From assembly GCA_034440635.1 (NCBI GenBank), contig JAOTON010001685.1, positions 3,296,501 through 3,360,500 on the forward strand: 64,000 nt of DNA, written 5' to 3'. This stretch comes from Lepas anatifera (Eukaryota > Arthropoda > Thecostraca > Lepadidae). Shown in pieces: positions 35,111 through 46,954 of this stretch; positions within the stretch are counted from its first letter, which is position 1, and every line of letters begins with the position of its first letter. The notes beneath the pieces are model-generated. The model was not told where the DNA came from. It ran no database searches and saw only the letters and a list, made by a program, of their open reading frames with translations. Position numbers and translations under genes: made by a program.

Positions 35111-35899
35111 AAAGACACATTGACCTCAGGAAACCCCCTGCAAGCATCTGTGCATGATTTCTGCATGTGGTTAGTGTCTTCCACCTAATCACTGGTCTCA
35201 GTGAGTGGGCTACGGTCGGGTGCCAGTGGTTGGACCCACCATCCCCTGAAACCTAGTCCCTGCTGGCTATTGGTAGACTCAGAATTACGGCGAGAAGCTC
35301 AATGTGTAGTGCGCCGGCGTCTCGGGACGATATGAGCCAATGACGGGCCCGGAAATCCATCGATGAAGTAAACAATAACCATGCCAGACAACCGGACTCG
35401 TTTGTCCGTCAGAGTGGCGCCTTCCCGGTCAGCTCGGGCTGGATTATTGGGTGACGGGTTTGGGTCCTGAAAGGTGCGGTCGGATTTGTGAGGGCAGGCG
35501 TGACAGAAAGGGAGTGTCTCCATTTTATTTACGGTGATTTACTGTGCTACTAAGGTGTGGAAATGAGTAAATGTCACGCCTTTTTAGTCCTGAATCTAGC
35601 TTTTCATTCGCTTTCCACGTAACGTGATAGTTTAACCAAGGCAATGAAATAAACCATCAAATAACTAATGCAGGAAATCTTATTCCAGCGAGTAGGTTTT
35701 TTTGACCGGACAAGTGAACCATCAGGTAATTCCATTAGTTTTCCCTCAGTTACACAAGATGCCAGCAAGCTGGTCCTGGCGAGACGTTTGCAGATACTCG
35801 TATTTAGCTTTCCATTCACATTACTTAAACATGCATACAGTACAAGTTATACTGCGGAATTTAAGAGAAGGTTTTAAACATTTTTTTAAGGGCCTTTTA

Positions 35900-36265
35900 T
35901 TTGTATAGTTTTCGTCACGAAAAAATGTTCGCGCACTTAAAATACATTGGGCCTGCTACACAGCGCAAAACGAAGAAATGAGCAGTGAAAAACGAAAAGA
36001 CGTCGCTAAAAAACCAAAAACCTCATTAAAAGCAGAAAAGTAGTTCATAAATGAGAAACTGAAAAACGTTAAAGCTTGAATATTTGACCTATATTTAACT
36101 TCCCTCGTTTTTCTGTCATTTTTTTACTTGTGCGGTGCAACTCTTATCATTAGTGGAGAAGTCATGGCAGTTAGGAGTGGAGAGGGAGGTAGATGGTGGT
36201 TTGATTAAGCATTGAAACCATTTTAATGCTTATTTTGTGCACCAGAAAGACCTAATAGTGGTATT

Positions 36266-36337
<72 letters not shown>

Positions 36338-36800
36338 GGGAGCTATAAAAAGTACGGGAGGCACGGGTAGATATTGATCTCAGGTAGCATCTATGGTGTG
36401 TTGATGATGCTGGAAATATCATCACATCGCAGCTACCTGAACTTCTGCGACATAGGCGGATCCGGAGGGGGTTGGCGGAGGGGGTGAGTACCTTTCCATC
36501 GACATTTGGCATCCCCTGAAATCTCGCTTCCTTCTCTCACGGATGCGAATATCAGCACCCTGGTTATAAGATTGGCACCCTTGACAAATTGCGTCGTCCA
36601 AAACTGACGTCCTTGGTCCGAGTGGCGCCCGCTGACCGAGTGCCCCTCCCCCTCCCGAGTTTGGCAATCCCAGGTCCGCGCATGTTCGGGGGAGGGCAGT
36701 TTGGTGGAACACCAAGTTAGTTAGTTAGTTAGGGGTAGGTTGGATGAGACACCTGCCCCTGTTACATTCCTCTGAATCGTCACGTGGTTCATGGAGCTAC
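35900..36800 (+). repeat. I-family interspersed repeat, copy 2, with TA expansion
   Basis: It has the same order as 31230-32110, with a pure TA tract where copy 1 has ACATTTGGCGGTTACATGTA. GTTAGT is tripled near 36715. CATAGGCGGATCCGG starts at 36451. Confidence 0.6.
36271..36336. repeat. TA microsatellite (33 units)
   Basis: A pure TA run inside I-family copy 2. Confidence 0.95.
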
Positions 36801-38869
36801 AGACGTCCTTATACCGCCGCCATACGACTTTTGCTTTGCATGTAGCTCAATTCCTCAATGGAAATGTTAGTTTGGCATGAATATTTGTCAAATAGGCCCA
36901 GAAAAACACGTGATGCGAAAATAAACAATAAACAAAGCGAAAACATGGGCAAACAAAAAACCAACAAACGAAAAAAGCATAGTTAAGCAACTGCAAACAC
37001 CCTTAAAAGCGACACCTGCGAAGAAAACGAAACAAGCACAAACAAATAGTGCACCTTAACAGTACCACTCCGTCCTATATATTCTATTTTCCCATTCCTT
37101 TCAGTCCCAGAAACTGTAATCAATCAGTAAACCCCTTCCATTACAACTCACTTTTCACTGTGTAATTTATTTATAGAAAAAGAGCCCCGTCCCATCCGAA
37201 ATAAAACTTGCAAAACAAGTTCATATCCAGTTTCATTTCACCCCGGGTCCCGGATGTTCCGGTCCGATTGGCACGATTTGAGCTGTCCCAGGAAGGGAGG
37301 AGACTGCATCGCCGCCAGGCATACTCGGATCCAATCCGGCCCATAACCCAATCTCACCGATCAATCCCGGTCAATCTGCTTGGAACCTAACGTTGATCCG
37401 AACTCAGTCCCTATCCCAAACAATACTGAATCAGCAAACATGGGGAGCCAAACATATACCCAGATCAGAAACTAGCCGAATTTTCTGACAAGTCCATTCC
37501 AAGCCACCGGCGTTCTGCGATCCATTTGTACAGTCAATCCGTGACATGCTCTTTAGTGGAGCGTCTCCATCTTATGGCTATTTAGTGTATCATCGTGGTT
37601 TCGGAATTCCCAGCCTTCTTGCCGTCTCTAACGGACCTCTAAGCTCGAATGAAACGTTGGAGCTCTCTGGCGGTCATGGCTCAGGGGACGGTCTCTTACT
37701 AGTTCAGTTCAGGGTATGAATTTATGTACCTTTGGGAGGTGCCCGCGCAACCCCAATGATGCTTTTGGTACCCCAATTCAAAAGGTAATGTCTTAATGAA
37801 ATGCTTAAGGAAGGTGAAACTATCAGCAAACACGTGTTTCACAGTGTGCTAGTGACATTCCACATCTGACCTACAACTTAATATTTTACCAAGCAATGGA
37901 AATCATCAGACATAATGGAGAATTAGTAATGCATGTACATGCCTGCAATATAACTTATTGCATACTCCGTACTTAATCAGTGATGCAGTCCATAAGATAC
38001 AGCAAAGTAAATGATATGCACAATACCTGAATTAGTTTAACAAAGGGCACAACATCATGAAGACCTTTGGTCTGTGGCACGATGTGTTTTCGAACATCTG
38101 TACACATTTCTAAAAATTTGTATTCGTCGACATATCAACTGCTGTCTTATATTAATAAGCAGCACCTCTTCTGTTAGGTTCTCCTAGTTAATACCTTGCC
38201 GTGACATGACAGTCCGAGGGTCTCCTTACCTGGTAATGAGCTGCAATAGTATCGCCGAAATGAAAACTGAGATGCTGGATGCATGACTACTCATTGTACC
38301 ACTCATCCAGGGTAAATATAAATCCAGCATTGTATCACTCCCGATAAAAACACTGGTATTACCCCTATACTGACCCAACAACCTGCGCATGAAGAAAATT
38401 CCCGTGAATTGCCCAACACCAAACAAACTCCCTTTGAAGACTTTGGGCAAAATAATTCAGACCGCATAACCCAGAATATGTTTAACTTTCAGACAAGTTC
38501 TGTTCACCTGATGTTTCTGATATTTGCCCTCTCGAGTTGTCAGTTCCTTTCCCGCCAAAAGTAAGTCAAACAATGAAATAACAGTGAAGAAAATTAAGCA
38601 AGAGCACAAAAACTAGCACTAAAACACTATAAGAAATACATATGTTATAACCGTTTCACCGTTTATCCTAAAGTTGGTTAGGAGTCCATGAAAATATTTT
38701 TGGAGCGTGTACTGATGTTTTTGAAATATAACTATTTGGTTATTGCTTATTGACGGGGTTAAATTACAGAATTTATTAAGCTTTTAATAACAACGAATAT
38801 AGCGCCTCAGATACGAATAAACAGAACGTAGTTTTATGTGGGGTATCGAGCGATCTGAGGGACTGTATC
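36801..38869. other. No gene seen
   Basis: An A-rich tract (36900-37060) is followed by mixed sequence with only short frames. Confidence 0.5.
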
Positions 38870-38873
38870 TTAA

Positions 38874-39714
38874 TACGCGCATTGACGGGGGGCGGGTACC
38901 CGCCCCCTCGTGTTTTTCGGAGATAGCATAAAAACGGCGGCGCGCAGCGCCGCAGTACTTCGAATACATTTTTTCTCATTATTGTTACAACTTTTGTCAA
39001 AATTTTTAGGTTAGGTCATGTCAGTTTAGATCACCAGTACCGGTCAAGTGACCCGACCTCAAAAAAGTTTAAGATAGCAGAAGTCGGAACAGGGTAAACT
39101 TATCCGATTGAAACTCATATCACATAATGGCCCCACCGAGTTCTCTAAAATTTGTTCTGGTATTTTTTATATCGATGACCTAAGGTCAGGTACGAGCCAT
39201 GACCTCTCCATTGGAAATACATGGGAAAATGGTTTTAACTGTATAACTTAGTAATGAATAGAAATCGAGCATTTATTTTAACTGCATTAGATTTTCCTCG
39301 TCATTGCGGTTCTAATGATATGCATTTTGCCTATTTTGACCTTGACCTGACTTCAGGTCAGATCAAATCCTTGATTTGACCCAGCAAGATCATATTATAT
39401 ATCATTCTATTCGGCTTGCTGCGATGATTCATATAGTTTGAATCGTTTTGCTCTATCTTTACTTGTTCTGATGCAATGACCGAAAACCTTCATTTACATG
39501 TTATCCCTATGACGACATGTTTTGACCTCTAGTGACCTTAAATGTGACCGGGAAAAAAATGGTCCAGATATTTTCGATGGAGAATTGGATGGGCTATCCA
39601 ACGCCGTTTACCGTTTTTCGCTACCTAGCGATGTTCTCGAGATCTTAGGGGAGGGGCGGGTACCCGTCCCCCCCGTCAATTTGAAAGTTGCTCAGACCCC
39701 CGTCAATGCGCGTG
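38874..39714. mobile_element. TTAA-bounded element, family B copy 2 (841 bp, inverted)
   Basis: TTAA precedes it (38870-38873); the right flank is CTAA, a one-base change. Ends TACGCGCATTGACGGGG and CCCCGTCAATGCGCGTG match copy 1, and the inner order is reversed relative to copy 1. No transposase frame is present. Confidence 0.82.
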
Positions 39715-39718
39715 CTAA

Positions 39719-42700
39719 ATTATAATGCGTTTGTATCTACTATCTACCCTAGTTTAGATCATGACGGTTCATAGAAAATATTAACCCAACTTTACTGGCA
39801 AAATATTCAGCGGAGCACATGTGGAGAAATAATGTTTACGAAACAGCCAGAACGGTCGACATCACAGTTTGTTTCGTAAATTAACAATACCCTCTGGCGC
39901 TGACCTTAAATTGGCAAGGAACCTCATAATTATAATAATGATACCTTTTTAGCTGCTTCAGCTACTTTGGTCATTGGCACCCATACCGCTAGATTGGTCT
40001 TTCCCACGGGGTGGCAGGGGTCTAAAACTTGCCGATCTACCTACGCCGTCGGCGACCCTATCATCTTTTAGTTGGCGACCCAGCAACCGTCTCAAACTCT
40101 GATTCCATCTGTTTTCCCATGATTTTAGCTTCCACCATCCGCTCCTGCTTCTAAATATGGTTACCCTCTCCACTGTCTCCACGCGTCATCGTAATACACC
40201 CAGTGCCCATAAAAATCTATTGGATGAAGTCTGCCAGTTCGTTTTAGCCAAGAATGGGCAGAATCTACTTCGACAAAGAGCCAAGTTAGCCTTCGTTTCC
40301 GGCTTGTTTGGCGTTTCTGAAAGACAGCTTGGCTACAACGGGGCATCTTTGGCCGATTACATCTGGCATCATCACCGCCCTTAGTTGCTGCTAGTCTTTG
40401 CTAGTTATGTTTCTTCTTATTACAATTTTTGGTTCCAATCTTATGAAAAGCGACTGAAATTACCTGGTACCTTAGCTGATGCCATCTCCTTATACCGTAT
40501 CTATGTATTATTTTTAAGTTCAAACTAGAATGTACTAGAATCTGTCACGAGTCGGTACCAAGTCGGTGATTTTCATTTTTTTCAATAGGCGACCAATGGG
40601 AGACCGAGTCGGCCGAAACCGCCGACTTGCGTGGTTGCCTGGTCGCAGGTGGTCGCCCTGGTACATTTTCGTGTGTGCGGCCGTCAGAACGAGCGCGGCG
40701 TGGGCTGCCGCTAATATTTTTGTATTCTTGTTGGTGGGCGCCGTTTTTGACGACTGGTGTTCAATTTGTAAAATAAGGGGTTAAATCAAGATGTGCGTTT
40801 ATCATAGACGGTCCGTGCAATCTAGGTGGGTTTTGGAGTCTACTTGCAATGATGTTTCCTTGTTTTGCTTTACCGCGAAAAGTCTCAGAAGGAAAAAACT
40901 TGAATACCAGTGGTGCATGTTTAAACTCTTTCCAACCACAATCACACTGGAATGTCATCGTAAACATTGTTCTATAGTCACACATTCCCAAGGGCGTGGA
41001 TATTCTGAACGATTTTTGTGGTGCCTAATTATGAGACTATCCATTACAAGTATACTATTTTTGATACCACCATGTTCTTGCCTTATAGCTGGATATATAA
41101 CTGGGTGACCAAGTAGGCCTGTTATTTAACGATTTTAAAGTCCCTGAAATGAGAAATAGGAAAATTTTTAGGATGCTCTTAGTAGGCACAGAAATTAACA
41201 TGAGCTTCCATTTGGGGTGCCACAGCAGTGACAGGTCAAGGGATCCTGAACTCGAGTTCAGGACCCCGTAAGTTTGAAAGGATTCAGGGCGGCCTGAAGA
41301 AAAGGTGCCCCAAAACTGATTAAACCAGATCTGCGAGGCAGAAAATACCTTGCTACTGCCCCCACCACTAGAATACAAATGATGGGGGTACAGATGGAGC
41401 TTTGAAGTTAAGAAGTTGTGTAAAATGGCATTAAAGGTGCTGAAAACAGGTTTTGTTATGCTAGGTTGGCTCGCATCATGTTCTGTATGGCCATATGTCT
41501 TGGTCTGTATATATTATTATCTCAAGTGGCAATATAAATCAAATATTTAAAAACTTTTTGTTGTTTTTCTAGATATCTATTAATTGATTTTGTATATGAC
41601 TAGTGTTTTATTTACACAGATGCACCAAGACATGTGAATGATCATAATAAACATGTTGAGCTTCAATATTTGAAGCAGGGTATAAAGTATGGTTTTCCTG
41701 TTTCTGTTTGAAAGATAAATGCCCTCTAAAATTTGAAGAACAGAAATAAGCCAGGTAGAAAGACGAAAGTTTGTTTCATGGCCCAAAATTTTGTTCTGGA
41801 AAATGGTCTCAAGCATTCCCATAATTGGGATGGGTGTTCCATCTATGGGTCAAGCATTCCCATTTATGGCACTGTTACCATTTTTAAGTCACACATTACA
41901 GTTTTTCCCACTGATTGATGACGATAGCCACCTTTGGGTAAAGTGTGCCCTTTTGGTTGACAGGATGCAACTAGAGGGCTGCCCCCTACTAAAATCCTAG
42001 ATCCATCACTTTGCATTGGTACCATAAGGGATATAAATGTGCATTCCTGCACAGCACAAAGATGTGAAAAACCATTTCCAATTTGCCAAGACTCCACTGC
42101 AAGGACAATGGTCCAATCCAAGTCTGCCAAACATGAATAAGTGTGTTTTTGACAGATGGATGCACACTGGGTGATCGTGTGTGTATGTTTTTAACTGATT
42201 GATTATATGCATCCAAGTTTCTGATAATATCTTGTATTTTTGTACAAGAAAGTTGACTCATTTTGTTTTCTCTAGCATGGATGAACTATGGAAGCACTGC
42301 CACAGAGGTACGTAGAAATATCACGATTGTGTCACCACAAAAGAACAGGTTGCTGAAATGCAAACTGTTCTTCTCGTACCAATCCTGGTCCAAATGGGTC
42401 ATCAGCAACTATTCTGAAACTTTTTCAGTCCTGATTATTAATGCAAAAATGCATCAATTAAGAGCTTTGGAAATAGTTATCATGGGAATGATGTCATGCA
42501 AAGAAAATAGGTTATTCCCAAGAGACAGCATTGCTATTGCTTTGAGTAGAACCATGTTCAACAATGGAGCAAAATTGGGCCTCATTTTAGCATGGTTGAT
42601 ATCTTCCACTGTACTTCTGAGGAAATGTTGCCAATGAATAATGTTTGAATTATTTATTTGAAATGTTACGGATTTATCTGATTTGTGCGCCTCAAGGTGA

Positions 42701-44189
42701 GAATGACAAGTATTTCATGACGCATGTATGTACATGAAAATGTTTTTTCTCTAGTTAAATGAAACATCGGAACTGTTCCTGAGGCTCTTTTTAAGGTGCT
42801 GCAAACCCTTTTATTTGTCTCAAGATAAGGCCTAACAATTTTTCACATGGATGGACACAAAATAAAACCATTATTGATGAGAGAACAACAATGGTGAATC
42901 AATCTGGTTGTATCTTGCTTGTATAGAAGTAATGGGCTAAAATTTTAATGCCCAGGGGTGCTGCCACGGATTTTTACAGGGGAACGGACCCGGGTTGCTG
43001 GCCGGGCGGATTGTGAGCATATTTGGTACCTGACAGCATTATTGACGATGAACCGAAAATTTTGGGGAGATGTCCCCCTGGTTGGCCAACAAGGGGATGC
43101 GTAGGTACCCGTCCCACAGCTTTCGGCGCCCATTTGATTGCCCTTGTGTACGGACGCGTATCATCTTTGACCTCGATTGACCTCCAAACAGACTTAACCT
43201 AAGCTCAGTGGGCACTATCGATACGTATTCATGACTGCGTAGTGCGTATAAATGACTGATCACTATCCAACATTGGTTTAGGTCCGAATATCGCTAAAGC
43301 GAGCGTTCTTCCTATTATAACTTAAGCTACGTGATAACATCTCCAATATTCTGTCCTGTTGCGCCCAGCCTTTGACCTGATATGAAAATGGATGTTGCTT
43401 AGTGAAGAGCTGGTCGGGCTCTGTCGATAGCGTTGAAAGTGGTTCCGTATTTTGTACGGAGATAAGGGTTTTATAGAGCACTGCATTTGATACATTTTGA
43501 CGTATATGAATTTTTCCCCCTGGTGACCACAGTATTGACCTTAGGCAAAATTCCGAGTAACCCATTGCATTTCCGGTGACCTTTCGATCGTTTTCCGCTT
43601 CTTTCTTTGTTTCGAGATCGAGGGTGTCATTTTAACACCCTCCCACCAGGGGGTTCTAGGTGATTCATGTGCACGGGGTGGTTAGGGCCAGCATGTATAG
43701 TTTTGTTGCTTTCAATCATAACTTTGACTTTAATACTGAATTATAATCTCATGAAATCACTTAGGTAATGACTTGATTCTGGCTTAGGTCATCGATATCG
43801 AGAAACTCGATCTATATTTTATAGGTTTTTATATCAATATTTTATTGGAACCATCCCCTTGCACTCCAGTGTTCCCTATAGCCATATTTATACCACTTTT
43901 AAGACCGATTTTGTAATACATGTAGCATTAGGTTCGGCGCCATCGAAGAAGCTTGATTTTAGTCGGCGACCACAAGCTCTTTTAGACCCTGCGGGGTGGA
44001 AGCTCTAACTGACTGGTGGGAACATCGTTCCTCCACTATCACTTATTGTAGATGTTTCCCAAATATGTTATGCTTTAGGAGGGTGTTTCTCAAAAATATG
44101 CTCAGCGCCCAGCCAGATAAAACTTTGGAATTACCTACAGGACTAGGGGGTGGATTTCTATCTCTTGATGTGGGGTGCCCAGACATCCA
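39719..44189. other. No confirmed gene
   Basis: Short frames only. A 32-base segment at 42276-42307 lies between a strong acceptor (TTTTGTTTTCTCTAG) and a good donor (GTACGT) but cannot be assigned to a protein. A 75-codon frame at 40157-40384 has no recognised motif. Confidence 0.4.
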
Positions 44190-44345
44190 CTCGCGGCAAA
44201 ACTGGGAGGCACCGGCATGGTGCCCCCTCTTATATCAAAATTTTAACACTAACTATATGGCGTTGACTGGAAAGAAATGGGTTGAGAAAGCCCATGGTGA
44301 CCCCCCGCCCCCTCCTTAAATTGGAATGTTCCGCCGTCCCTGCAG
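44190..44345 (+). mobile_element. H-family short element, copy 2
   Basis: Same direction and layout as 13658-13815: CGGCAAAACTGGGAGGCACC, ATTTTAACACTAACTATATG, GGCGTTGACTGG and an end AATGTTCCGCCGTCCCTG. Confidence 0.55.
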
Positions 44346-44879
44346 CCATCTAGCACTGTTTCTTATATTGGGCAATTTAACTTGGTTTAATGTCTAGGGC
44401 GCTGCAGTACACAGTGTTAATAATACAATGGTTCTCTTAACGCTGTCGTAATTGACACTTTTCGGATTTGGATGCGCCCAGTGGTTTCCGAAAATTCAAG
44501 TTAGTATGATCGGGTCATTCAAAATACCCTTCTTAGACAAACAAATTCGGTCACCTATGACTTATGTTTCGCTATAATTTTAGTTTCTGCGGTGTATTCT
44601 TAGAAGGGTGAAATGCGCTACAATATTGACCATCTTCTGTGTCCCCAAGTAGGTTTTAGTCTTTAACCAGTCAACATGGAGCAGAGCAGCACCTTGCTTC
44701 CCTCTTCTGGTATATTATTTGGCTTTACTTCGGCAGCGTACTCTATCAGTCCTCACTCTCTATAACTCGTCTGACGGTTAATTTTGGAGTTTATGTACGT
44801 CTCTTTCCTCCTCCCCTTGGTTACCTTTGAGCCCAGCCCCAGTCCTCTCCCTTCAGCAGAAACTCATCTCGCGACACTC

Positions 44880-45490
44880 CTGACTTCAGCTAACTCGGCC
44901 GCCGGCTAGCCCATGCTGTCTCTGCCGCTGTCTCGCCTGTACCGAAGAGCAGCCTCAGATGGTGGAGCAGATAACCAAGCCAATAGACAACAAAGTATGG
45001 CTAGAAACGTTTGGAAAGATAACGTAAATACATCTCCTGGTGAATGGTTTAAAGCTCTATCGTGTTCATTGAGAAATTTCCGCTGAATGTCTCCCAATGC
45101 AAGTGAACGCGCCTCTACCAATCAGCGTCCGCGATCCACTAGCTGCCGATTGCCCGCGGGGCACAGAGGTTAGAAAGGTTACGCTGGGCGCCTCCGACGC
45201 CGAGTTCAAGCGACGGTGGGGAGGGGTCGCGTGGTGGATTACAAAACCTGCATGCGTGGTGTTGATAAGGGTGGTGCCAGTGCCTGCGTTTAGACTGAGG
45301 GAGGGGGCACGAGTAGGAGACAATGTGCTAGTGCCAGGAGACATTATGTGTGACATGTGTAAGGGACGTCACGTTCCTAGTTAGTTATTGTTTATTGTTA
45401 TCATTAGTTACCAATAGCTGTGTGCCGTGTAGGTATATCAAGACGTTCAACACTCAGCTTTCGAATTATACCTATTTTTGTGGAACTGGG
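44880..45490 (+). repeat. G-family interspersed repeat, copy 2
   Basis: This is the inverted counterpart of 11085-12690 without the insertion. It includes CGCCGAGTTCAAGCGACGG, CCCGCGGGGCACAGAG and the CAACACTCAGCTTTCGAATT end. Confidence 0.65.
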
Positions 45491-46319
45491 GCAGTTAATG
45501 ACCTGACAAGCTGTGTCAAGCATTGCAAATGGTGAATCCAAGTAAAGGAAATATTTTTTTGGTAGATGCTCATTTTTCAGGCCAGAACTTCCGTGCTGAC
45601 CGGAACAATACAAGGTATTGAAATTTGGGTATGAAGGTGGGAGAAGACTAATGAAACATAAAAAAACTTCTGAGCTAGGATCATCTCTAAAAATAAAAAA
45701 CCGTAACCATATTTCGAAAGAAGTAGCACGTCTCTGCCTTCTAAGTCCAAATCAGTTAGCCACTTGTTATCAGCTCTGCCTCACAAACACCATATTAGAT
45801 ACCAGTCAACCACAAGAACTTCGCGAGCTTTTCCAATTTACCAATCACGACTACGACACACGCAAGCTGGCCATCTCCGACCACTGCGGGCCAGAACCAA
45901 TGCCGGGCAGAGGCGACTCTGTTATGTCCAGCCGCCTCGCATAACTCGTTACCAGTCGAGATCCGTCACTGCACGAATAGAGCCTACTCCAAACGAGGTG
46001 TCCTTGGAGCACTAAGGGGCGGGATGTAATGTGGGCTATTGTAGTTCCTTATCACTTGTGATGTGTTCTAAACGATCGCTTACTTTGAATATGTGTAACT
46101 GTTACGCATGCATTTATTCTGTGCTTTGTTGCTTGAGTTTTGAAGATCTCCTGGCATTCAATGTTTTGAAATATCTGAGGTAGGAACTGGAAAGGCCTGG
46201 AATATTGTGTTTACATGCAACCGGGAAGTTTCTGAGATAAACTAACCGGAATGAACTAAACTGAACTGTCTAATGGGCGTCCCGGGAACTCAAACGCCAC
46301 CCGAATGCTGATCGTGGCG
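45491..46319. other. No gene seen
   Basis: Short overlapping frames near 45618-46015 lack recognisable motifs. Confidence 0.45.
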
Positions 46320-46680
46320 GCCCAAGAGTAAGTCGGTGACCCCAGGTGTTTCTCTGAGACCCCAGGAGCTGGTGTGGACCATAAGAGTTGGTCTCGAGGG
46401 TCCTCGCCAGTTGCTTTCAGATGCCCCATGTGTTTTCGTCGAGGAGGGGGGCGGGGGACAGGAGTTTGTTTCAGGTGTTTCCCAAGTATTGTTCTTGGGG
46501 ACCCCTAAGAGTTGGCTTCAGGGACCGCCAATAGCTGGTCTGGGGCAGCCAAAAGCTGGTCTCGCAGCCCCACAGAGAATGTCTCGGGGCCCAAAGAGCT
46601 GGTCTTGAGGGCCCACAAGAGTTGGTCTCAGGACCCACAAGGGTTGGTCTCGGGGCCTCCAAGAGTTATTCGCGGAAACT
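46320..46680. repeat. Degenerate tandem repeat, about 22-28 bp units
   Basis: Units of the type CCCAAGAGCTGGTCTCGGGG recur roughly a dozen times. The peptides seen in all frames are by-products of the repeat. Confidence 0.65.
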
Positions 46681-46954
46681 CACGAAAATATCAAAGTTTA
46701 TAAGCCCTTTAAAATTGGTGCCTTCCAGTTCGCAAATATTCCACGTTCAATAAATAAAAAAATCGCAGGCCCTCGGCGGGAACCAAAAGACTAACCTACT
46801 TCCCCTTGAGAAAATTATGCATCCGCCCTTGCATCTAAAACATTGTTCAGCGTGCAAAGAGTTCACCCTCATTGCATGAAACAATTGCGGAAGCCCCGGC
46901 CCTATAAGGGGCACCCAAAGGAACCCCGGGGCTAAAATCCGCCCCTTCCCTTAA

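Noticed and set aside
42263..42637. A 124-codon plus frame
   Set aside because: It has no recognisable domain, and AT-rich sequence readily gives such lengths. Only the 32-base spliced candidate inside it was kept as a weak finding.
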